Position numbers and translations under genes: made by a program. Below are positions 10,094-20,818 of a stretch of 64,000 nt of DNA, piece after piece. The stretch spans positions 48,120,581 through 48,184,580 of the forward strand of contig OX442314.1 in NCBI GenBank assembly GCA_949358305.1, written 5' to 3'. Origin of the DNA: Strigamia acuminata. Taxonomy: Eukaryota > Arthropoda > Chilopoda > Geophilomorpha > Linotaeniidae. The notes below the pieces were generated by a model that saw nothing but the letters and a program-made list of their open reading frames with translations, ran no database searches and was not told the origin of the DNA. Position 1 is the first letter of the stretch; each line of letters starts with the position of its first letter.

Positions 10094-10183
10094 ATGGACG
10101 AGGAAGAGAACGACGTGCTGGCCATCGAGCACGAGGACGAGGAAAACTGGGACCGCGATGTAAACCAAGTCCAGCCCGATCAG
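10094..10183 (+). CDS. Candidate acidic leader exon of ORF3 (30 codons)
   Basis: An ATG in a favourable context (GCCATGG) opens a Glu/Asp-rich reading frame, MDEEENDVLAIEHEDEENWD and on. A strong 5' splice site, CAG|GTAGAAGT, follows at 10183/10184 after exactly 30 codons, in phase 0. The ORF3 acceptor CCTTCCAG at 11023-11030 is followed directly by ATG 11031, also phase 0, so splicing would join the two in frame. Unspliced, the frame stops after 37 codons. Element 2 also starts its third ORF with an acidic segment (MADDEVNLHPDDE), which supports the model. Confidence 0.5.
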
Positions 10184-11030
10184 GTAGAAGTCGGCATCGG
10201 CACATGAGAACTAGTTCCGTGCTGCTGAAGAAGAAATTTTGTTGACTAATACCTGACATGAGTGCTTTGCACTCGAAATAGCGTATAATTAATTATTAAC
10301 CGCGATCGCTCACACGATCGTATTTTTTTTCCTTGTTAATTTGTTTTCGAGGTGCGAGCGCAGACTTCACGTCGCCTCGCGTCTCGAAAATTCCTCATGA
10401 CTTGAGTCACGAGCGAGACAATGGGCTCGAGCCATAGATAATTTTATGACAAGGGGAGAATATTCTGTAAAAGAATATTTTTTCTCCACAAGTAATTTGA
10501 CGCATCAAATTGATGCAACTTAACATTCGTACGATGAATTTTTCGGTGTGTTGGATAAATTTAATTTGACTTTAACTTTTTTAAAAATTAGACAAAGTCC
10601 GACTTCGGAATAATTCTTTATTAGGTTTATTTATTTAATAACATTTCGACAAGCACATTTATTGTGCGATTTTAGTAATAATTTACACCCGACGAATTCT
10701 TTTTACGAATGACTGATAATTATTAATTTAATTATTAGTAAGGTTCTAATTAATGTTAGAATTAATTTGAAGTAAAATCTGATGATAAGAATCCAGATTA
10801 AAGGCTCGATTCCGTCTCGCTGTGCGTTTTGGACATGAGACAGATTTTTCACGTGATGACTTCTCTTTTTCTATCCGACGAGGGACAATTCGTCCTACGT
10901 TTGCACCGATAGACAGGAATCGGTCTCGACGGACGGCTGCACGTACTGGCAACGTCCCTCGAAACCAACCATTTATCTACGTATTTAAATATTAACTTTT
11001 TATTAATTGTTTATTTCTCCATCCTTCCAG

Positions 11031-13796
11031 ATGGCACTACGTAAAACATGGGGACCATTAGACCCCGCTTGCATCACTCGTGGCGGGATATTTCGAGGCG
11101 CGCTGCCCGATTTTTACCGACGATGTTTCGGCGAAGACGCCGACCCTTGGCGCCTGCGAATACTACATTCCCGATGCATCGCCCGACGTTGGGTACGAGA
11201 CTGCACGCTCCTGGATACGTTCCCGGAGGGAATGCGCGAAGGCATCGCCACAGAGTTAGCTCGTGACGATGACCCGAAATCGCCGATTTTCCACCCCGGA
11301 TTGTCAAGTCAGTACACTGGCAACCCGGCGGAGGAACACGTGCTGCATGCGTGGCGAGCAGCCGAGACAGAAGAGGCCCGTGAGGCCATCTACCAGCATT
11401 ATAGACAACAGCTGGTGGATACCGCTACGGCAGTGGCCGAGCGCATCCTCCAAAACGAGGGGATGACCGCGGATGATATTCATCTGTGGTTTGAGAGGCT
11501 GCGATTGGGAGAGAGTACGCCCCAGTGGAGACCTCGGATGGGAATTTTGACGTCCCAAGCCGAGATGTGGCAGCTCCACTACCTGGGGATTTTGGGGCCC
11601 AAGAGCAGCTACCCGCGGAAGCGCAAGCGCTCCAAAGGCGCCGGGGACAGCCAGTCGCGTTCCCCAGCGACAACCAAGAAGCAGCGTGTCGCTCAAAACA
11701 CGACTGAAGGCAACGAAGCTGGGCCATCCACTAGTACGGTGCGTGACCCTTCGCAGTATTCCCGACCGCGAATTTTCATAAACCGTCAGATTAAAGACGG
11801 TAAGGAGTGCAAGGAGGTTTGGATGTCTGGTGACGAAGAGCGAGTCTCTCGTCCCAGCACTTCTAGACGTCCGCTGACTCATCGCGAGCAGCGGAAAAAA
11901 GATCGCAAAGAGCGATACTTCGCGAGGTGCGAAGCTCGGGGCCGTCCCATCCCCGAACCCGCCTACGCCTCCAAGAGAGCGGGTCGACGAGGTGGTAGCC
12001 AGTCAGGTGAGCGAAACGTCCCAGCGGCAGATACGCGGGACCTTCGCGAGATTCTGACTCAGATGAAGCGGACGAAACTGACACGTTTCGATCCCGCGAT
12101 GAAACACGCCAGGAAGATGGGTGTTGTCACCGACGGGAAGGTGACCCCACACGAGGTGGCAAGGTGGCTCGCAGACTACATTAATTCGCGACCACGACCC
12201 GATGGCATGCCAACCGCCATCGTGCAGCCTTCAGGCTCCGGACAACATCTCCCGGCGCTCCAAGTCGCAATGACTGGAGTGCAGACGACGGAGACGCCAC
12301 CACCGCCGACGCAGCCAACACCACCGCTGCCGACGCCGACGCTGCCGACCAAGACGCAGCCGCCTCCGAACCTGCCGCCGCCGTCGTTGTTGAATTCGAG
12401 CGATCCGCCGGATTTACCCACCGACCGCTCAGTCCCTCTCCCCGTTGGACAGAGCATTGCGCAGGAATGTCGAGCCAATTTGACCGGCATTTACAGGCCG
12501 AGCCAACCCCGATCCGGTTCCTCGGCCCTGTTTTTCGAGAGGCGAGACGAAGAAGCGCGACTCGCGAGAGAAGCCGCCAATCCGACTATCTCCGAGCTCT
12601 CAGCGTTTCGCTTCGTGATGGAAGACCCAAGAGTCTCCGCGCCCGCCTTGCGAGGTGTGGATCAGGCCCAGCGATATTTCATCGAATGGGCAACGGCGAT
12701 GATGAGTAAGCTCTCGTGTGCCTTCACTGCGGATTCGGAGCGATCGAATCCAGTGAATCGTCGCAGCCTACAGCTATCATTGACCAAGGTCATGATGCAG
12801 CTGCTAACCCCAGCACTCTTCGGAGAAGGGCGTCAGGCGATGGCCGCATGGTCTGTCGTGGACAGAGAGGGTGTACAGGTTCCCCGTGCACTCCTCGCAG
12901 AGTGGAGCTCCATTCTGCCCGACCCTGTGTTGACTCGGTACGAGCTAACCAGGGATGTGGTAAACCCCGAATTTGAGGGGTACAAGTTGCGAAGCACGGC
13001 GTTTCGTTATACCTCCGCCACCTGGACAGCGGCGCCTACCCAACAACTGCGCGCCTTGACCATCCAGACGGAAGAATCGGCAGAGGATGTAGAAATGGTG
13101 ATCTCGCCGACGAGCGGAGTTCCGATTCCGCCACCGATGCCTGCGGAGATATCCCCGCAAGGACCCGCCCTGTTCGAAGTGGCGGGTAAACCAAAGCGCT
13201 TGCTGTGCCGAACGCCACCCGTCAGGTCCGTCGAGCAAACGAAGCCGACACCGCCCGGGACCTCACCGGCCCGAGCGGCGACAACGACGCAAGCCGCTAT
13301 TCCCGCGGCCACCCAGAAGCCGAAGCCGGCACCGCCTCCGCCAGACTATTACGGGCGAATCATCGAAGAGTTTCCCCATCTCTCGATGACGACGGCGACC
13401 AGGAGGTTTATCCTCGCGCAGCGGGACAAAGGCAAATCAGTCTTCATCTGGCTTCACAACCAGATCCGGAAGACTAGAGACCTCATCTTCCACCAGAGGT
13501 TGCTGAGAGCCCACCGTGTGCCAGTGACGCCAGCGGAAGCCAATGCCATCCGGCATACGAACACCGGCTTCTCCGCCTACATCCCGAGCGTTTGGTTACA
13601 CGAGAGGACGCGTGCCCCGCATGAGCCAGTTGACGGCCATGCATTATGCTTCATTACGGAGCATGAGGACCCCCGAGATCGGTCCTCGGCGTTAGTAGGC
13701 GATCTACCCGCGCCACCCGGCACTCAACCGCCTGTCCCTGGAGTGAGTTACGCCCAGGTGACGGACTCAGTGTCGGGTCCCCCAGGAAAGAAGTGA
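11031..13796 (+). CDS. Third ORF of element 1, conserved non-envelope protein of unknown function
   Basis: About 921 residues from ATG 11031 (MALRKTWGPLDPACITRGG). I chose this start because the frame upstream has no ATG context and the polypyrimidine acceptor CCTTCCAG abuts this ATG. I see no signal peptide, membrane span, zinc knuckle or enzyme motif. Three regions recur in element 2: an N-terminal block (GIFRGALPDFYRR against VIFRAALPEKIRR), a central block (MMQLLTPALF..GRQAMAA against MTRVLYPGVL..GQALAA) and a C-terminal block around residues 790-880 (VFIWLHNQIRKTR, RLLRAHRVP, VWLHERT, LCFITEHEDPR). Pro/Ser/Thr-rich linkers separate them. The place between pol and the 3' LTR is where env lies in errantiviruses, but this is not Env-like. 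The function is unknown; conservation between diverged elements implies that it matters. Confidence 0.85.
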   Translation: MALRKTWGPLDPACITRGGIFRGALPDFYRRCFGEDADPWRLRILHSRCIARRWVRDCTLLDTFPEGMREGIATELARDDDPKSPIFHPGLSSQYTGNPAEEHVLHAWRAAETEEAREAIYQHYRQQLVDTATAVAERILQNEGMTADDIHLWFERLRLGESTPQWRPRMGILTSQAEMWQLHYLGILGPKSSYPRKRKRSKGAGDSQSRSPATTKKQRVAQNTTEGNEAGPSTSTVRDPSQYSRPRIFINRQIKDGKECKEVWMSGDEERVSRPSTSRRPLTHREQRKKDRKERYFARCEARGRPIPEPAYASKRAGRRGGSQSGERNVPAADTRDLREILTQMKRTKLTRFDPAMKHARKMGVVTDGKVTPHEVARWLADYINSRPRPDGMPTAIVQPSGSGQHLPALQVAMTGVQTTETPPPPTQPTPPLPTPTLPTKTQPPPNLPPPSLLNSSDPPDLPTDRSVPLPVGQSIAQECRANLTGIYRPSQPRSGSSALFFERRDEEARLAREAANPTISELSAFRFVMEDPRVSAPALRGVDQAQRYFIEWATAMMSKLSCAFTADSERSNPVNRRSLQLSLTKVMMQLLTPALFGEGRQAMAAWSVVDREGVQVPRALLAEWSSILPDPVLTRYELTRDVVNPEFEGYKLRSTAFRYTSATWTAAPTQQLRALTIQTEESAEDVEMVISPTSGVPIPPPMPAEISPQGPALFEVAGKPKRLLCRTPPVRSVEQTKPTPPGTSPARAATTTQAAIPAATQKPKPAPPPPDYYGRIIEEFPHLSMTTATRRFILAQRDKGKSVFIWLHNQIRKTRDLIFHQRLLRAHRVPVTPAEANAIRHTNTGFSAYIPSVWLHERTRAPHEPVDGHALCFITEHEDPRDRSSALVGDLPAPPGTQPPVPGVSYAQVTDSVSGPPGKK

Positions 13797-13821
13797 TCGC
13801 TCAGCCCCACGGTCTGAGCTC

Positions 13822-13832
13822 GGAGGGGGAAG
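13822..13832 (+). other. Polypurine tract of element 1
   Basis: GGAGGGGGAAG directly precedes the 3' LTR start TGTTGTGA. This is the expected primer for plus-strand DNA synthesis. Confidence 0.85.
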
Positions 13833-14852
13833 TGTTGTGACCCGACTGGACCGGGGTCAACGAAGAGTTTCTCTCGTGACCTCGTTTCGGGTGTAAGGGG
13901 AGCCGCAAGCGCGTCTCCCTTCCCTCAGTGCATTGACATCTAGTCAATGGACAGGCGTCTGCCCTGAGGGAGTGGGGATGGCTCGTCCACCCCACCATTG
14001 GGTGATTCCGGTCACCTGTCAACCCCGCTTTGTGCAAAGGAATGTGCCTTGCACTGAGCGGGCAGAACCAACACAACCATCAAACGAGAAACACACGTAA
14101 AACCCGTCGTCCTACAAGATCAGGCCCAAGTAAATATACTGGGATTGACCAAGGACAAAGGACAATTTACCGTGAGTACGTTTGGTCAGTGTCAAACTCC
14201 GCAGAGTAACCTGCGAGATAAGATTACCACACTATTTTAGCACACCAGCTAGAAATAGTAAAAACCACTCCAGTTTAGCGAGTTGTGCAGACAAACGGTC
14301 GCACAAGCCTAAACTGCAGTAAAACCACGACGAGCGTTCCCGCCGCTGTGTGACCGCCGGGAGCCAGAAGAGTCCGCCGCTGTGTGATCGCCGGACACCA
14401 CACAAAAACCTAGACAACAGACCGAAGTAAGCCTTTTAACTAAGCATTCACTCGCGCCCGACCAGCGTGAGCCCGAAGGACCAGCCAGAGACGAGCCGAG
14501 GACGCCATATTGCCACGCCGGCCCAAGACGACACCACGTTGCCACAACGAGGACGCCATCTTGGACACGACCGAGACAACAGACGACCTCGCCGATTCCA
14601 GCCAGCTTTCATCATACCTTTACCTTTCCATTTCCCTTCACCCATTCCGATTTACCTTTTACCTACCTTTTATATATATATATATATAAGATATATCTGT
14701 ACATTGTCCCACAGAATAAATCTATATTATATTTTACCTTTTATATCTGTGTAATCATTTCTTTGGGTAAACCGCTTGAGCAAAGCGGTAGTGAGTTAGT
14801 CGAATTAAGTAATCAACCCACGAGTTAGCGACGGTTAGAGTTGAGCGCGACA
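13833..14852 (+). repeat. 3' LTR of element 1
   Basis: 1020 bp, the same sequence as 1347-2366 by eye, ending GCGACA at 14852. It is followed by CATC, the repeat of the 4-bp target site before the 5' LTR. Polyadenylation signal at 14715-14720. Confidence 0.95.
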
Positions 14853-14856
14853 CATC

Positions 14857-15624
14857 TTGGTTCACCCAAGAAGGGAGTTTATCTTTGCACTCAAAGCAAG
14901 GGAGTTTTAGCCTTGTACTTGAACAAGCGGGCGCTTATCCCTGAGCGTACAATCAGGAAGAAATCGAGTGCTTGCACGAGATTTACTGTGTGCCAGACGA
15001 GGACGAAACGCGACATCGCCGCAGCTTACGGAATCGCCAGCGAGGCCCGTATTGCGAGACGTCGCCGGAACGTGACAACGACGACCAGCCGCCTATGGAA
15101 TTTCTCGCCGCCGAGGAATTTCCCGAATAGCCAGCCATCGTGGAGAAGAGTTTTGCAGAGTCGTAAGTAGAATCGGATTGTGTGTGAAACACGTTTTCTC
15201 CGAATATCTCGGTTCTATTTTCGCACCTTGCGAGTGTTGTTTTATCGCCGCTTGCGATAAAAGAAGAAGCACGACGTTGCCAAGCCAGCCACGTCGCGAG
15301 AAAAGAAGATTGTTTATTATTTCCATTATTATTAACATTTACATTATTTTAATCGTAGTATTGTGTAATTTAAAGTCATTTGAGTGTATTATTAACCCGA
15401 TTCACTCCGAATAAACAATTATTTATTTTAACGTAACTAAAGTGTATTTTATTGGTAAGATTAGTTTGAAGAGGAATATTAATATCATTATTAATATTTC
15501 TCCTCATTTGTGTATTAATAAGAGTTGTTTGGTTTTAATATTAGAAGAATATTTGAGTTTTGATAAGACCTGTCGTGGCAACCTGTTGCGACCTTATTTG
15601 GGCATAAGAGTCGAGGTCACAACA
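14857..15624 (+). mobile_element. Solo LTR, right part
   Basis: It continues the LTR begun at 735 after the nested element and its CATC duplication. It holds AATAAA near 15410 in a U3-R-U5-like AT-rich stretch and ends GGTCACAACA, the near inverted repeat of TGTGGTGACC at 735, followed by ATAT. The small ORFs here have no support as genes. Confidence 0.5.
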
Positions 15625-15628
15625 ATAT

Positions 15629-17291
15629 GAAAAATAGGATCTATAGTTATTGTTTTATTTATGTATGTGTCGACATTTGTTAGAAGAAAGGTTAAAATTG
15701 AACATTAAACCTAAACAATTTACACACAATTATGATATTCAACTCCACATATTTCACCCTTCAACTCAGGATGTTGGACTGTTGTAAAAAACATTTAACC
15801 TAAACAACTTGTATGGAAAAATAAACAGTCAATGTACACTTTTATTCAACAACTAGTTTGAGTGTAGACTACCATCAAACACTATCATGCATTCTACTAA
15901 TGTGATTGATGTTATTTTGACAACAGTTTCATGTGAAGCCCTTCCACCACCAAAAGATTTTATTATCCATTAAGCAAGGTTAGTTTTTAAACTTTTCTTA
16001 TTTAAAAAAAATAATGTAAATAATAATATTTTATCATTAAATTACTGTCAGCCCAACAAATCAGCAATCAAAATGTTTAAAATTTGGAAATTTGAGGAAA
16101 TGTGGTGTTTTATTAATTTTCATTTTCATTGCAGTATGTGTTGTTTATAATACCTACAAATCTATTAATGGTACTGTTTTTTTTCTTTTGTTAAGATTTT
16201 TATTTTTATTAATAAATGCATTTTAATAGTCTTCCAAAATTATCATATTCCATCATTTAATGTTTCATCGACTAATGTTTCGTCGACTAGAAGTATCACC
16301 AATTCCACAAAACGAAAAATTTCAATAAACTCTGAACAAAGAAGAGCCTGACTTGCAGGTGCTTGTTAGACATTAGCATTTCACTGTTTCACTATTTTAC
16401 TATTTCCGAGCATTCATACCTCTCGACTCACACCATCCACCACGACCGTGGAGTCCAAGTGAAAAGCCACTCCCTGTTCTTGCGTGGATTTATTAGGTAA
16501 ACATCGGAATAATTTGTATTTTAAGAATGTAATCACAATTATGGCTACTTCGAGATTCGTAAAAAGGTAAGTTTCATTGATTAATCCTCCCCACCCCAAC
16601 CTAGGATCAATTTTGATTCTGGAAAGTGTTTTTTAATTTTTTTTTTTAATTAAAAAGAATGTTTTTCTTTCTGATTTTTTTGTATTTTGCTTTTTTATCA
16701 TTTAAAACTATAATTTTTTTTGCTCATAACTTTGATTTTGAGCTAAAAACACAATTTTAAGGTCCAAAGTGTCATTTTCTGATCCAAACTAATATTTATT
16801 TTAACTAAAACCATCTGTTACTATTAACTCTAATGTAATCAATACATCTAAAAATATCAAAATAACTGAAAATAGATGTCAAATAAACAGAAAAATAACC
16901 GAACGCATTTGGACACTTACATGCATCTATGTGCTTAGTTTTTATTTTTCTCAATACTTCAATGATTTTGTGATTAATTTCAATCAAACTTATTTAAAAT
17001 ATTTAATTTTACTTTCTCGGTATCAGTTGTTTTTAAATAATTGAGCTAAATTCATAGGAAGATTAGTCATTAGTACTAAGGGGGTTTGTTTAGCACCACA
17101 GGATGTGGATTTTGATAGCACTAAAACGTGGCATCCGGTGGTATAAATTGTCTCAGTCATGACCACTTCCTGGGTGCTATAGATTTTTCCCACCAAAACC
17201 GGTGTGCAATAAATTTCTCTGCTATATTCATCGCTGAATTTCTACTATTAATCCATCGCTGAATTGAAAGCGATGAATTTTATCTATCTGA
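15629..17291. other. AT-rich non-coding stretch
   Basis: No convincing gene. At 16581-16605 (TTAATCCTCCCCACCCCAACCTA) it carries one terminus of the TTAA-associated MITE family found elsewhere in the window. Otherwise it is poly-A/T-rich with no recognisable feature. Confidence 0.5.
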
Positions 17292-17840
17292 TGTGAAAAG
17301 TTTTTGAATGGAAGTGTCTTTGAATGTAAATGGTTGAAATGGAAGTGTGGGTGTAGTTAAAAAAAAGAGAAATGTTAATGTTTTTATTTCATTTCTGTAT
17401 TTTGAAGAGTAAAGAATGTAAAAACTAGGGTTTTAATAAATGTTTTAATTTGATTAATTAGTGTTGGTATTTTTAGAAATAATTGATTTTTGGGAATTTT
17501 GAGGGGAAAAACTTGAGGCTTTGTTGTGTTTTTCCTCGAATGGGTAATTTTCACCAGATGTGGTGACGTTTTCTTTGTATCGGGTCCTTGAACCCCCTTT
17601 TTTGTATCGTTTTCCGAGAAGTCATTCTCCATTTTGTATTTAACCTTGTTTTCAAGTGCAAATAAACCAGTACACATTTTACCTTTAATCAGGAGAGTCG
17701 TTCTTGCTGAGCGACTGAAAAATCTTTGTATTCACTGAAACTTTGCAAACAAAAAAACCGAACTTTGAACCTGAACCCATTTTATTCACTGGAGACGAAT
17801 AGATTGAACATTCACTTGTTTTTTTTAACTGGATTTAACA
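17292..17840 (+). repeat. Probable 5' LTR of a BEL/Pao element
   Basis: The right boundary is set by TTTAACA|TGGTGCCGAAACCCGGGA at 17840/17841, an LTR end followed by a BEL/Pao-type primer site. AATAAA lies near 17659. The left boundary is a guess: TGTGAAAA at 17292 matches the start of the 3' LTR at 21254. The second LTR is too short to confirm it. Confidence 0.45.
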
Positions 17841-17932
17841 TGGTGCCGAAACCCGGGACATTTAATTGAACCGGCCTGAAAATTGTGTAAAAGAAGAAAA
17901 CGTGAGTGTTGGAAAATATTTTGTGTGAAAAA

Positions 17933-18853
17933 ATGGCTGAAATTTCAGAAATGGACAAACTAAAAAGGAATCGCACAACCACGAGAAATGCGTGCAGCCG
18001 GCTCACAAATGCGACGGGCGGACTGCTCGCCGAGGAGCCGGTAGATCTGAAAAAATTGTCCCGCCACAGGGCGCAGCTTCTAGCCAAAAAGGAGATCCTG
18101 ATGGGGCTAGACGAAAAAATTAGTAGTTTGATCATCGACAACGACGAAGCCGAGGCGGATCAAGAGACGGCCGCCGTATACCAAGAGCGGGTAATCGACC
18201 AAATCGAGGACTTAACTCAGCGTGCAAAGGAAATCCGAAGACGGGAGGTGGGTCAAGCTAACAAAGTGACCGCCGTAGCTAACCAGAAAAAGCTTGAAGA
18301 CGCCATTGCCGCACAGATGCTGATGAATCAGCAGGCCAGTACTGCTCAGATCGCCGCTCAGGTCCAAGTGCATTTGCCGCCGCGGGTGGCCCCAATCATC
18401 GCCAATGATGAACAAGACGCAGGAGCAATTAAGTTGCCGATGATCCAGATGCAGAAATACAACGGGGACCCCACCAAATTGTATGATTTCTGGTCTAATT
18501 TCGAGATAGGGATCGGGGGCAACAAGAAGCTCACCGCCAAGGCCAAGCTTGTTTATCTAAAGACTTTTTTGGAGGGACCGGCGGCGAGTGTAGTGGCGGC
18601 ACTAAACCCTACTGACGAAAATTTCGAGACGGCTAAGGCACTCCTAACCAATCGTTTACGTGCAATCGAAAGGGTACCAGCTGTAAAAAAAATAGGGAAA
18701 CTGGTAGCACTCAGAAAATTGTATGACGAATGTGAGCTTCATGTACGCAGGCTTGAACATTTAGAGATTGATGTTCGAAGCGCTGCTGTGCCCAAAAATG
18801 ATGGCGGCGGTGCCAGACTTTATAGCGATTGGTTTCGCACAGGGCGACAATGA
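17933..18853 (+). pseudogene. BEL/Pao Gag region
   Basis: ATG 17933 (MAEISEMDKLKRN), coiled-coil-like charged helices for about 120 residues, then the capsid-like pattern LPMIQMQKYNGDPTKLYDFW typical of BEL/Pao Gag. The frame shifts near 18770 into that of 18768-19085 and back again near 18950. It is not functional as it stands. Confidence 0.75.
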
Positions 18854-18949
18854 TGATGAAACGGACAGAAAAGCATTCTTAGCATATTTGAACAAACAAA
18901 TCGGGTTGAGGGAGAGGACGGCTGACGCAAATAATTACGGCAAAGAAAC

Positions 18950-19468
18950 GTGTCAAGAAGACAAAAAATCGGCTCGAAATTCATTTACAAAAAATCCAGA
19001 ATGGAGCAAGAAGAAAGCCCCTTTGTCATCTATAAATGCATCAACACGAACGAATGCGTTTTTTGCGAAGTCACCGAGCACTTAACCGAAGCCTGCCCAC
19101 TGCTGCCCCACAAAAAACGAAGAAACTTGATGAGAGCAGGTCGATGCTTTCTATGTTTCGACAAAGGGCACAGAGTTACAAAGTGCACATCTAAAAAGAC
19201 ATGCAAGACGTGTAATCGACGCCATCACACCCAGATCTGCGAGGACGACGACAAGGAGATCAAAGCGACGGCCGTGCTGGGAGCTAATCAAAATGATTTA
19301 TACTTTCAGGTTTTGATGGTCGATGTCGAGTCGGACGAAAAAAGGAAGACGGTACAATGCTTTTTCGATGGAGGGAGCCACCGGACGTTTATAACTGAAA
19401 AGTTGTCGAAAGAATTGAACGCCCAAGAGGTCGGAGAAGCCACGATGAACATTGTGCCTTTTGGTTAA
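18950..19468 (+). pseudogene. BEL/Pao zinc-knuckle and aspartic protease region
   Basis: The cysteine-rich array (CVFCEVTEHLTEACPLL, CFLCFDKGHRVTKC, CKTCNRRHHTQIC) is characteristic of BEL/Pao. It is followed by protease CFFDGGSHRTFITEKLSKEL, where the usual DSG reads DGG. It stops at 19466. The protease-RT linker continues in another frame at 19641-19916 (ILVGTDYFWQIVSG, GLVGLETMFGWT). Confidence 0.8.
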
Positions 19469-20008
19469 CGACAACCGACGCCAACCCAACGCAAACAAGT
19501 GCGAGTGACTTTATGCGCAAGACACGGGGAGAGCAGTCGAGTTGAAGTGCAAGCTATCGTGGTGCCGTGGATTACAAGCTCAGTAGTCAAGAAAACAGAC
19601 GGCAACATACAGATGATGTTAAAAAAAACACGGAATTTAATTGAATGTTGATCAAAACCAAGTCCGACATGGTGAAGTATCAATTTTGGTGGGAACCGAC
19701 TATTTTTGGCAAATTGTGAGCGGTCGTATTGAAAGACTTGGGCAAGGATTGGTGGGACTAGAAACCATGTTTGGATGGACAATTCACAGTTCAAACAACG
19801 AAATTGTTGACAGAGAGAAAAATATGGTTATTCAAGTAAATTTGTCTAAATTTGAAGAAAAATTGGAATTGAAATTGCAGAAATTTTGGGAGCTGGACTG
19901 GACACCATTGGAATAATGCACGAGTCCAACACGGGAAAACAAGATGAAGATCTCCAGGCACTTGAGGGTTTCAAACGATCACTAAAATGAAACGGCGTCA
20001 GATATGAA

Positions 20009-20818
20009 GTGCGGCTACCTTGGTTGGTATCGAAGGACGAATTGGACGACAATTACACCATCGCTCTTCGTCGTTTTTGGAATTTAGTCTGTAAATTCAA
20101 GAAAGATCCAAGTTTATACGCAAAATATCGAGATGTGATCAAAAGTCCAATCGCTGAGGGAATAGTGGAAGATGTGCCAACCGAAACAACAAAAAATAAC
20201 TGTTATTATCTCCCACATAGCCCTGTAATACGTGAACAACGAGAAACAACAAAACTGCGTGTCGTTTGTGACGACTCGTCGCATGGAGCGAGAAGCAAAT
20301 CGGGCCCACTACCATTCGACAGAGTGACTCGCTGCGAACCATTTGCAGTCACTGGAGTAGACTTTGCTAGACCTATCTACATTCGAGGAAGGAAAACCAA
20401 AAGATACATTGCGCTTTTTACGTGTGCCAACATAAGAGCGGTCCACCTCGAATTGGTTCCTTCAATGAACACTTCAGATTTCGTTGATGCATTTGAGCAC
20501 TTCGTCAGCCGTAAAGGACTCCCCAAGACGATCTACAGCGACAATGGAACAACTTTTCATCGAACAGACAAAGAACTAAGTGCCCTATTGAATAACATGA
20601 AAGACAATTCATTTCGAGCATATTTAGGCAACAAGGGCATCAAATGGACATTTATTGTAGAGTATGCACCGTGGCAGGGAGGATTCTGGGAGCGAATGGT
20701 TAAAACCGTCAAAGCCAGTTTAAAAAAAATTATTGGATCCGCTTCCCTCAATTTCTTCCAATTAAATACACTCCACACTCAAGTCGAAGCCGTCATCAAT
20801 CGAAGACCAATGACTTAA
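20009..20818 (+). pseudogene. BEL/Pao RT start fused by deletion to integrase core
   Basis: The first part matches the start of BEL RT (RLPWLVSKDELDDNY, LPHSPVIREQRETTKLRVVC). From about 20310 it is the integrase catalytic core, with DDE residues in TGVDFARP, YSDNGTTF and GGFWERMVKTVK. Most of RT and all of RNase H are absent. The integrase C-terminus continues past a stop to about 21258 (ALTPAHFLTGERI, QWKMGRVTKAREGRDGKIRS). Confidence 0.8.

Larger units (their letters stand above)
1347..14852 (+). mobile_element. Complete Ty3/gypsy-type LTR retrotransposon with a third ORF (element 1)
   Basis: Order: 5' LTR, tRNA-Pro-like primer site, gag, pol (protease-RT-RNase H-integrase), a 1.4-kb spacer, a 0.9-kaa third ORF, polypurine tract, 3' LTR. 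The RT-before-integrase order and the integrase type place it in Ty3/gypsy. A 4-bp target duplication CATC flanks it (1343-1346 and 14853-14856). The two 1020-bp LTRs look identical by eye, and gag, pol and ORF3 are all open, so the insertion is very young and possibly still competent. It sits inside an older solo LTR. The third ORF shows no signal peptide or membrane span and so is not an ordinary envelope gene. Confidence 0.93.

Noticed and set aside
10020-10259. 79-codon minus ORF over the ORF3 leader
   Set aside because: It is a shadow of the acidic leader exon (Glu/Asp codons read as Phe/Leu/Arg/Ser on the other strand).
11304-11882. 192-codon minus ORF opposite ORF3, and similar ones opposite gag
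   Set aside because: They are antisense shadows of long GC-rich coding frames.
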